Below are positions 1 to 9,200 of a stretch of DNA of 64,000 bases, in pieces (positions within the stretch are counted from its first letter, which is position 1; every line of letters begins with the position of its first letter). The translations under genes were made by a program, and so were the position numbers. The stretch is from Xenorhabdus doucetiae (lineage in GTDB: Bacteria; Pseudomonadota; Gammaproteobacteria; Enterobacterales; Enterobacteriaceae), in the NCBI RefSeq assembly GCF_000968195.1, contig NZ_FO704550.1, forward strand, positions 1,798,001 through 1,862,000. The letters are read 5' to 3'. A model generated the notes under the pieces. That model saw only the letters and a list, made by a program, of their open reading frames with translations, ran no database searches and was not told where the DNA came from.

Positions 1-3000
1 AGGGCATTCAAATTCTGGAACGTGTTTTACAATCACCATTGCGAGGGCAAATTATTGTTTCCACCGGTGATTTGAATCAACGTTTTGAACAATGGGTCGG
101 TTCTCATTTAAAAACCTTTGATATTAATAAAATCAGTAAATCTCAAAGGAAAACGATTTCTAAAGATCAGATTGTAGAAACTATCCTTTCGGTTTGGAAA
201 AATTTCTTAAAAATCACACAGATTAACAGTGAAGATAACTTCTTCGAATTAGGTGCGAATTCGTTGGATTTGGTTCAAGTTAATAAAAGATTAACTGATG
301 CGTTAGATATTGATATTTCAGTCGTGGATATGTTCAGTTATCCCACCTCAGAGTTATTGGCTGATTATATAACAAGACAATATGGGGTGGTCAGCGCAAA
401 TGATACCCAGCATGAACAGCCTGATAATAGTGATGAAAGTGACTATGTAGCAGAATACGTTGTTAAACCGGATACTGTTTTTGATAAACATATTGCGATT
501 GTCGGTATGGCAGGAAAATTCCCGGGCGCTGAAGATATTTATGAGTTTTGGGATAACTTATGCTATGGCAAAGAATCGATTAGCATAATGAGCAAGGAAG
601 AATTAATTGAATCAGGTATTGGTTCAGACTTATTAGATGATCCGAATTATGTTCGTGCCAAAGGTATTATGCCGCATTCAGGTGAATTTGATGCTGAATT
701 CTTTGGTTATACGCCTTATGAAGCACGTCAAATGGACCCACAGGTTCGGGCGATGCACATTTGCAGTTGGCAGGCATTGCAGGATGCGGGGATTTCACCC
801 AAAAACAACAAGCTGAAAATTGGTTTATATACTGCGGCGTCAGGAAATTTGCCGTGGCTGGCACAAGCAATGGCAACGGCAGAAGGCAGTGCCGGTCAAT
901 ATAGTGCCATGGTCGTGGCAGATAAAGACTATATGTCGACCAGTGTGTCATATAAATTAAATTTATCCGGGCCAAGTATGGTTATCTCAACAGCCTGTTC
1001 TTCATCGCTTGTTGCTGTAAACGAAGCGATTAAATCATTGCGTACGGGTGAGTGTGATGTTGCAATGGCTGGTGGTGTTTCAATTACTTTGCCAATTAAA
1101 GCCGGATATTTATTTGAAGAAGGCATGATTTATTCTAAAGATGGAAAATGCCGGCCGTTTGATATTCAGGCTAACGGAACGGTATTTAGTGATGGCGTCG
1201 GTGTGGTCGTTCTGAAACCACTGAAACAAGCGATAGCAGATAAAGATAATATTTATGCGACCATCATCGGCAGCGCCATTAACAATGATGGTGGTATGAA
1301 AGTAGGTTACACCGCCCCCAGTACAAAAGGTCAGGTTGACGTTATTCAGGCAGCATTACGGGATGCAAATGTTTCATCAGAATCCATTAATTTTGTAGAA
1401 ACACATGGCACGGGAACGAATTTGGGTGATCCGATTGAATTTAATGCCCTGAAACAAGCTTTTTCAACGGATAAAAAGAATTATTGCAAAATCGGCAGTG
1501 TGAAGTCGAATATTGGTCATCTCAATTTCGCTTCTGGTGTCACCGGGCTAATAAAAGCGGCATTATCCATCAAGAATAAGGTATTGCCGCCAACGATACA
1601 TTTTGCCCGTCCTAATAAAGAAATGGATATTGCCAATAGTCCATTTATGGTGAATAACCAATATACGGAGCTGTATAACAGTAAGCATCCGATTAGGGCC
1701 GGTGTCAGTTCCTTTGGTCTTGGCGGCACAAATGTACATCTTGTGCTGGAAGAGTATCGGGCGGACCAAAATAAATTATCCGGACAAAATACAAATAATC
1801 GATTGCCATTGATCCTATCGGCACCGGATGAAAAATCATTGCAGTCTTATAAAAAACAGCTAATGCAGGTTATTCAGAGTGATAACCAAAAGCTGAGTAT
1901 CAGTGATTTCACTTACAGTCTGATGCAAAGAGAGACAATGGCATCACAATTTATTGCTGTAGTGAATAATCGTGATGAATTGATTAATGCGCTCTCTTCA
2001 ACAGAAAAAGACAATATTAATCTATTACATGGCATTAAGCGGAAAGTGGTGTTTTTGTTTCCTGGTCAAGGTTCCCAATATATCGCTATGGGACAAGACC
2101 TTTACAAGCATAACGCATTATTCAGACAGTGGTGTGATAAAGGGTTTGTGATTGCGAAAGAGTATTGCACAACGGATTTGAAGGCGTTGCTGATTAATGG
2201 TTCTCAAGAACATCTTATTTATGAGACTGAATTTGTTCAGCCATTGTTGTTTATTATTGAGTATGCTTTGGCACAGGTTCTGAAATCTTATGACATTATC
2301 CCTCATGCAATGATAGGTCATAGTCTGGGAGAATATGTAGCAGCGACACTTGCTGGTGTATTCTCATATGAAGATGCGATTAAAATTATCTGCATTCGGG
2401 GCAGATATATGCAATCGACAGAAGCTGCGGCTATGCTCTCTGTCATGGCTTCTTCAGATAAAGTGAAGGAAATATTACCGGAACATCTTGATATTGCTTT
2501 AGATAACAGCAGTGAACTTTGTGTTGTTGCCGGAGCAGATGAGGAAATGACTCAATTTGAAGAAATCTGCCACACAGAATCGATAAAAACAAAACGTCTG
2601 GAAATCAAAAGAGCTTTCCATACGCGTTATATGGACCCTATTCTGGAAGAATATGGTCAGGCTCTTAAAAACATCACACTCAATAAACCTCAAATCGATT
2701 TTATATCGAATATGACAGGCGAATGGGTTGATAACAAACATGTGACAGAAAGTGATTATTGGGTTAATCATATTCGTCAGCCTGTCCGCTTCAGACAATC
2801 TATTGCGACAGCCTTAGAAAATGAACATTGTTTGTTTATAGAAGTGGGGCCAGGTCGTGGGCTTTCGACGTTAGTTCAAAATCATTCAGACTATAATACC
2901 AACCACGCTTGTCTCTCGTGGCAGGGCCATAAAACCAAAGGGATGAGTCTCCATAATGAGCTGATAGAAAAATTAGCCATGATCTCTTTATATGGTATTC

Positions 3001-4496
3001 GTGTTAATTGGCAGCAGGAGATAAATGAGCAGAAACCTGAATTAATTCATCTGCCACCGACACCAATACGCGGAAAAGAGTATCCGACTGATATTAAAAG
3101 ATTACAGGCCTTATTTTCTGGTAACTCACCGAGCGTCGTCGAAGAAACTGAAAAAGAGGAAAAAATAAATACCAGCCTGATCAATCAGGTAAGAGAACAG
3201 GATAGTGCTATTGATCAATTAGGCGCTATTTGGAAGCTCATTTTGGGTATTGATAAAGTCGAAAACAGTGATGATTTTATTTCTCTGGGCGGCAGTTCTC
3301 TTTCAGCAGTACAGGTGATTGCAAAAGCGAAGGAGATAAACTTACCGATTAACATCAATATGTTGTTGTCGGGTAAAACACTGCTTGAAATAAATCAATT
3401 ATTGGGTCATGAGAATAACACTGAATCTAAGGCTAAGCGTTGGACATTCAATGAAAAATTTTCGCCCGAATTATATCCAGAGTATGCTAGCTGCTTGTAT
3501 TCGGCCGTCAGAGAAAAATTGAAACATGAACACCAATTAGACTGTAGTGATGCGCTTATGCTGGTTTCAGACGGTAGCCCATTACTCGGCATCGTATTAC
3601 AACAGCGTGAAAATGAAACTAAATTATCTCATCAGGAGGTTAACTTTGGCAGTATTCTTGGCTGGCCTGCATTAGACGAGAATTACTCCTTCTCTTATGC
3701 CAAGAAATTCTTTGATGATTATGAATCCTATCGCAATTACTGTGAAAAAGAATTATCTCTTGGGCATGTCGTCATTGTAACAGGAAGTGATTACTATTTA
3801 CCTTTCTCACCTTCATACGGTTTATCAGAAGCAGAATACATAGAAAGGCCGTTATTCCAGGATATCGTTTTGGATGATGAGGTCATTCCACACGCGTTTG
3901 TATTGGTTGGAAAGACAGATTTGGGTTATCAAGTCTACGACGGCAGCTTCCAATATTTTGGAGAAATTACTGAACAGGAATTTGAAAAAACGGTGATTGG
4001 ATTCAGGGGGTTAGATTTCATGCAGTCACATGAAGTCTTTAAGAAATCCCGCCCCTATTTGGTGATTACCGTAAATTGTGATGGTGATTTTCCTGATAGC
4101 GAAGAACAACAAAAAATTATTTTAAAGAACCTGATTAATGATTTTAGAAAAGAAGAAGAGATAAAATATCATGAAAATGAATTTTCTTGTTATATAGGAT
4201 TGGCAGCAATCGAAAAACTCATTGAAATTCCGGCGTTATTAACGAATAGTTCAATGACTGATTTGGAAGAAATATTTGTACGTTGGCGTGATCAAATCTC
4301 TTCATTAAAGAGATTCCTGATTATTGCTAAGTCAGCAAGTGCTATTCAACTTGAAAGTTCATTCTCTTTCATCCAAGAAAAGATGGAAGATCTGATAGTA
4401 TCGTGTAAAGATCATGATAATGATGGGAATAGAGTCGATTGCCTAATCCAACTTAAGTCTGAATTGGATTCTGTGATTAATGTTATTTCCGAATAG
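1..4496 (+). CDS. xcnF: XcnF, xenocoumacin polyketide synthase (3' part, 5' end outside window)
   Basis: Modular type I PKS. The frame is open back to base 3, so the TTG at 39 is not the real start; the upstream residues look like the end of a ketoreductase. Numbering from base 39: ACP with phosphopantetheine Ser75 (GANSLD), KS about 150-575 with Cys320 in TACSSS plus the HGTGT and KSNIGH His motifs, AT about 665-960 with Ser762 in GHSLGEY, and a second ACP with Ser1087 (GGSSLS). No usual thioesterase follows. Instead there is a ~350-residue C-terminal domain with Cys1152, His1285 and Asp1301 arranged like a papain-type triad and the YLPFSPSYG pattern seen in BtrH-like acyltransferases; its role in chain release is inferred. 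The AT has AFHT where malonyl-specific ATs have HAFHS. First of nine collinear xcn genes. The gene name rests on this order: PKS, peptidase, PKS, thioesterase, small protein, NRPS, PKS, saccharopine dehydrogenase-like, desaturase-like. Confidence 0.88.
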   Translation, partial: GIQILERVLQSPLRGQIIVSTGDLNQRFEQWVGSHLKTFDINKISKSQRKTISKDQIVETILSVWKNFLKITQINSEDNFFELGANSLDLVQVNKRLTDALDIDISVVDMFSYPTSELLADYITRQYGVVSANDTQHEQPDNSDESDYVAEYVVKPDTVFDKHIAIVGMAGKFPGAEDIYEFWDNLCYGKESISIMSKEELIESGIGSDLLDDPNYVRAKGIMPHSGEFDAEFFGYTPYEARQMDPQVRAMHICSWQALQDAGISPKNNKLKIGLYTAASGNLPWLAQAMATAEGSAGQYSAMVVADKDYMSTSVSYKLNLSGPSMVISTACSSSLVAVNEAIKSLRTGECDVAMAGGVSITLPIKAGYLFEEGMIYSKDGKCRPFDIQANGTVFSDGVGVVVLKPLKQAIADKDNIYATIIGSAINNDGGMKVGYTAPSTKGQVDVIQAALRDANVSSESINFVETHGTGTNLGDPIEFNALKQAFSTDKKNYCKIGSVKSNIGHLNFASGVTGLIKAALSIKNKVLPPTIHFARPNKEMDIANSPFMVNNQYTELYNSKHPIRAGVSSFGLGGTNVHLVLEEYRADQNKLSGQNTNNRLPLILSAPDEKSLQSYKKQLMQVIQSDNQKLSISDFTYSLMQRETMASQFIAVVNNRDELINALSSTEKDNINLLHGIKRKVVFLFPGQGSQYIAMGQDLYKHNALFRQWCDKGFVIAKEYCTTDLKALLINGSQEHLIYETEFVQPLLFIIEYALAQVLKSYDIIPHAMIGHSLGEYVAATLAGVFSYEDAIKIICIRGRYMQSTEAAAMLSVMASSDKVKEILPEHLDIALDNSSELCVVAGADEEMTQFEEICHTESIKTKRLEIKRAFHTRYMDPILEEYGQALKNITLNKPQIDFISNMTGEWVDNKHVTESDYWVNHIRQPVRFRQSIATALENEHCLFIEVGPGRGLSTLVQNHSDYNTNHACLSWQGHKTKGMSLHNELIEKLAMISLYGIRVNWQQEINEQKPELIHLPPTPIRGKEYPTDIKRLQALFSGNSPSVVEETEKEEKINTSLINQVREQDSAIDQLGAIWKLILGIDKVENSDDFISLGGSSLSAVQVIAKAKEINLPININMLLSGKTLLEINQLLGHENNTESKAKRWTFNEKFSPELYPEYASCLYSAVREKLKHEHQLDCSDALMLVSDGSPLLGIVLQQRENETKLSHQEVNFGSILGWPALDENYSFSYAKKFFDDYESYRNYCEKELSLGHVVIVTGSDYYLPFSPSYGLSEAEYIERPLFQDIVLDDEVIPHAFVLVGKTDLGYQVYDGSFQYFGEITEQEFEKTVIGFRGLDFMQSHEVFKKSRPYLVITVNCDGDFPDSEEQQKIILKNLINDFRKEEEIKYHENEFSCYIGLAAIEKLIEIPALLTNSSMTDLEEIFVRWRDQISSLKRFLIIAKSASAIQLESSFSFIQEKMEDLIVSCKDHDNDGNRVDCLIQLKSELDSVINVISE

Positions 4497-4505
4497 AATA
4501 ATCTT

Positions 4506-4535
4506 CCTGAAATTTTAACTTTCAGGTTTTATTTT
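4506..4535 (+). terminator. Rho-independent terminator after xcnF
   Basis: A 7-bp stem (CCTGAAA / TTTCAGG) with a 7-nt AT-rich loop is followed by a T-rich run, starting 10 bases after the xcnF stop. It may separate or attenuate transcription into xcnG. Confidence 0.75.
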
Positions 4536-4632
4536 CGCTCAATAAATTCATTCCAGTCATATAGCCAATAACTATGTGACTGTGAATGAATGCGCAATAA
4601 ATTTCATCATTGAATATTAGGAGTGTTATTGG

Positions 4633-6087
4633 ATGAAAATCAGATTGCTTCTTGCTTTTTTTAGTCTCTTATTTATGTCAATGTCTTTTGCTCAAAATGA
4701 ATCAACTGACCCTGCGGAACTAAAGGAACAACTGCTTGAATATATGGATGTCGGTAAAATACCTGGGTTATCATTGATGTTTATTGATAAACAAAATCAA
4801 ATCCATTTGATAACTTTAGGAAAACAAAATGAAAACCCCGGAGAAAACGTTAAACCGGAAACAATATTTGAATTAGGTTCGACAAGTAAGGCATTTACTG
4901 GGTTAATAGCAGCAAAACTCCTTGAAGAGGGAAAAATAAAACCAGATACAACCGTTTCTTCTATCTTGCCAGAACTCTCATTCTATTATGAAGATAAACC
5001 TGTAGAAGTGAGTTTTATCCAACTGTTACATCATTCATCAGGTGTTCCGTTTTCAAGTGTTGATTTTATTTATGGTGGTTATAGTGGTGATTCATTAGCG
5101 CAGATGATAAAGAATATTGGGCGGATAAATCTTGAGGATAGCCCTGATACACGTTATTCCTATGCAACCATTAATTATGATATTGCAGCCAGGATGATGG
5201 AAGTTATTACACAACAACCTTATTCTGAGCTATTGCAGGATTACGTGTTAACACCGCTGAAAATGAGTGACACTTCCATTGATTCTGTGGTCAGCAATAA
5301 AGCAACAGGATATCAGATAAGTTATCTTGCACCCAGACCCTATGATGCCCCTTTTTTCATTTCTAATACTCCCGCCGGATATATTCAGACAAATGCGATA
5401 GATATGGAAAAATGGCTACGCTTTCTTATTGAAGATAATGATTCGCTGTTAAGTCAATATAAGAAACGGATGCTCGAGCCTAACACTAAATTATCGACCA
5501 ATGAGGGAGAAAATGTGCATTATGCACTAGGATGGTCGATAAATAATGATAAGATCTATCATACCGGAATGAATCCGAATTTCTCCAGTTTTGTCGGTTT
5601 TAATACTCAATCTCATGTCGCTGTTGTGGTAATGGCGAATGTTAATAGTAATGTGCCGTTTACTATTGGCGAACAAATTCTGCAACAACTTTCATCAGGT
5701 AATGGCACAATAAAATTAAAATCTGCCAATGATATTGAGTTGTTTGATACCTTTGACAGACTATTTTTAATAGCCAGTGCCTTCCTTTCCCTGTTTTCAA
5801 TATGGGTTGCATTTAGAATCTATCGGAATGTTGTGAATAAAAACAGGCAGCCTCTTTCTGCGATAAAGAAATTCACTGTGATCATTTTGGTCTTTTTCTG
5901 TTTATCCTTAATGTTTTTATGCTTTTTCTTTCCTTCCATTTTATTGAATATGTCTTGGAATTCATTGATTATCTGGATGCCAATGAGTTTCATATTGATG
6001 TTAACGTTGTTAATATCAACGTTAGTCATGAGTCTGATTAATCTGCTTGTTATATTTTTTAAACATATATCTTATGCCAAAAACTAG
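4633..6087 (+). CDS. xcnG: XcnG, ClbP-type periplasmic prodrug-activating peptidase
   Basis: 484-aa serine hydrolase of the penicillin-binding-protein / class C beta-lactamase fold. It has an N-terminal signal peptide (about residues 1-20, ending SFAQ), the S-x-x-K motif at Ser83-Lys86 (GSTSKAFTG), the catalytic Tyr177 (YAT), and NPNFSS near 315. Three C-terminal membrane segments follow (about 375-395, 412-437, 442-475). This layout and many local stretches match ClbP of the colibactin pathway. The family removes an N-terminal acyl-D-asparagine from an inactive prodrug in the periplasm during export, so here it would convert prexenocoumacins to xenocoumacin 1. The start follows an AGGAG ribosome site. 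It sits between two PKS genes, as expected for xcnG. Confidence 0.92.
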   Translation: MKIRLLLAFFSLLFMSMSFAQNESTDPAELKEQLLEYMDVGKIPGLSLMFIDKQNQIHLITLGKQNENPGENVKPETIFELGSTSKAFTGLIAAKLLEEGKIKPDTTVSSILPELSFYYEDKPVEVSFIQLLHHSSGVPFSSVDFIYGGYSGDSLAQMIKNIGRINLEDSPDTRYSYATINYDIAARMMEVITQQPYSELLQDYVLTPLKMSDTSIDSVVSNKATGYQISYLAPRPYDAPFFISNTPAGYIQTNAIDMEKWLRFLIEDNDSLLSQYKKRMLEPNTKLSTNEGENVHYALGWSINNDKIYHTGMNPNFSSFVGFNTQSHVAVVVMANVNSNVPFTIGEQILQQLSSGNGTIKLKSANDIELFDTFDRLFLIASAFLSLFSIWVAFRIYRNVVNKNRQPLSAIKKFTVIILVFFCLSLMFLCFFFPSILLNMSWNSLIIWMPMSFILMLTLLISTLVMSLINLLVIFFKHISYAKN

Positions 6088-6224
6088 TGTCATTCTCTGT
6101 GGAAACGTTTTTAATACGATATATGTATTTTGACAAACTGTTCCAAGAATGTCTTTATCTCCGATAAAATATTAAATTAGACTTTGGTTATTTAACTTAT
6201 CGATATAAATTAGGTTATTAATAT

Positions 6225-9200
6225 ATGACGAATTCATTTGATATAGCCATAGTTGGAATGGCTTGTAATTTTCCTGATGCGACAACACCACAAATGTTTT
6301 GGCAAAACCTGATTTCAGGAAAAGAAAGTATAAGAAAATTTACGCATGAAGAATTAATTAAGAGTGGTTACAAAGAGGAAGAGATCAATGATCCTAACTT
6401 TGTACCCGCTAAAGCCATACTCAAAGATTACAAGTCTTTTGATAATAACGTCTTTGGTTATCTCAAAGATGAAGTTGATAAAATGGACCCCCAATGTCGA
6501 TTATTGCATGAGTGCTGTTGGCATGCCTTAGAAGATGCGGCTTATGTCCCCGGTGAAATGCGGGACAGGGTCGGTTTGTTCGCCGGTACATCGTTCAATT
6601 TACCGTGGATTTCTAATCAGTTAAAACAGAAGCTGACTCCGGCTGAAATATTTGATGTTGTCAACTGGAGTCTTCCGGAATCTGTTATTACCCGGATAGC
6701 CTATAGATTGGGCCTGAATGGGCCTGTCATGTCCGTCCACACGGCATGTTCAACCTCTCTGGTTGCCATCCATACTGCCTGCCAGTCAATATTAAGTGGC
6801 GATTGCGATCTCGCTTTGGCGGGAGGCGTTTCCATTTCACTGCCTCAGGAATCTGGTTATACATACCAGAAGGGAATGATTCGTTCAGCGGATGGTCACT
6901 GCCGGCCATTTGACGCAGATTCAGGGGGGACCGTGGGCGGCAACGGAGTCGGGATTTTGCTGCTAAAACTACTTGATTGCGCTTTAGAGGATAATGATCA
7001 CATCCATGCGATTATAAAAGGCATATCAGTCAATAATGACGGGCAACGTAAAGTCGGCTTCACGGCACCAAGCATTGAGGGGCAAATCGAGGTTATTTCC
7101 AATGCACAGATGTTGGCTGGCGTTGAACCGGAAGATATCAGTTACATAGAATGTCATGGGACAGCGACTGAAATAGGTGATCCGATTGAAGTCACCGCGT
7201 TGGCTCGTGTATTCCAACATTCTCAGCATACTTGTTGGTTAGGTGCGGTAAAAAGCAATATCGGTCATTTAGACGAAGCCGCGGGGATTGCCGGCGTTAT
7301 TAAAACTGTTATGTCATTGAAGAATAAACAATTAGCGCCTACTCTGCATTATAAAAAGCCGAATGATAAATTATATTTAGATGAAACACCGTTTAAAGTG
7401 GTGGATTGTCCGATGGAATGGACAGTTCCTGAAGGTAAAAAGAGAATGGCCGGGGTCAGTTCGTTTGGTATTGGTGGAACGAATGCACATATTGTGCTGG
7501 CTGAAACAGACAGGCAAGAAAATATCCCGGATGATGAATCTCCCAATGTATTCTTAATCTCAGCCGAAACACCTGAAGCTTTGCAAAATAATCAACAGAA
7601 TTTGCTTAACGTACTTAAAGATTCGAAATCGTACCGTTTAAATGATGTTGCCTATGTTTTGCAGGAAGGAAGAAAACATCTCCGCTACCGTAAAGCATTT
7701 ATGGGTTCAACATACCAAGAACTCTGTTCGGCGCTGGAAAGGGCAACAACCAATCCGGCAAAAGCAAAAGATGCAGAGCAGAGTATCGTATTTATGTTCC
7801 CGGGTCAGGGAGCACAATATACAAATATGGCATTATCACTTTATGAAAACCATTCATTATTCCGCTCTATGGTGGATTCATGTTTACTTTTAGCTTCAGA
7901 GTATCTTGGTGAATCTCTCCGGGATAAGTGGTTTGAGAATGGCAACAGTGATTATCTTAGTCAGACACAATATGCGCAGCCCGCCATTTTTATTATCGAA
8001 TATGCGCTTTCTCATTGCTTGATTGATAATGGAATAAAACCTTCTGTTCTTATTGGTTATAGCTTTGGGGAATTGGTTGCGGCAACAATTGCTGAAGTTT
8101 TCACTCTAGAAGATGCGTTAAAATTTGTCGTAAGACGCGGACAGCTTATGCAAAGTCTGCCTGCTGGTGCAATGCTGAGTATCCCGTTACCTGCATCAGA
8201 AGTATTGCCGCTTTGCCCTGAGCACATTGTTATTGCGATAGATAATAAAGATTCTTGTGTCGTTTCATCTGATGAAAAATCCATTGAAGAATTTTCTCAG
8301 ATATTAAAGAAAAAACGTATTTTGACGACACCCATAAAATCTAAACATGCTGCCCATTCCCCTGTAATGGCTGAAATAAATAAAGAATTGTTGCAAATGC
8401 TTTCTGGTTTTACGTTAAGTTCCCCGAAAACAGCCATTATGTCGTCTGTGACCGGTAAAATTTTGTCTGAGACAGAGGTAAAATCAATTCAATATTGGGC
8501 TGAACAAGCAGAAAGGACAGTGTGTTTTGTTCAGGGAATCGAAAATATACTCAATAGTAGTAAACATTATGTATTGCTTGAAGTCGGCGTGGGAAGAGAC
8601 CTTGTTAATTTAGTTCGACGATATACCTTACCGGAAGATGCTCAAGCCATTATTCAATTGCTGCCGGAAGATAATAAAGCCGCAACCCAGCCTTATTTGT
8701 TCTGGTCTGGTTTAGGTAAAATATGGCAACAAGGCATTAAAATCCACTGGGACAAAGTACGTCCATCGTCAGATTGTAAACGTATTTCACTGCCAGGTTA
8801 CGCGTTTGACAGAAGTATTTACTGGCCTGAAAATGCCAATTTCTTACATCTGTTTTCTGGTAATGAAAGTATCGAAACGAGTCAGACTCCTATTCTCAAA
8901 AATGAGAATATGTCGGATTGGTTTTATCAATCTGTTTGGCAGCAAGATATTCTGAAACATTCGAAGCAAAATAAGCATGCTAAGACAGCACTTTTATTCC
9001 GGTTGGGAGAGTGTTCTGAGCAAAGCACTCTCTATAAACAGGAATTAAATAATCATTATCATAAAATTATTCAGGTTAACATTGGTTCAAAATGCGAATT
9101 TGAGATTGGAATACCCAGTACCCTTCGTGCTCTTCACGTGGAAGATTATGAAAATTTATTCAGGTTTCTTAATAAGAATGAAGTTCCTATTGAAGAGATT

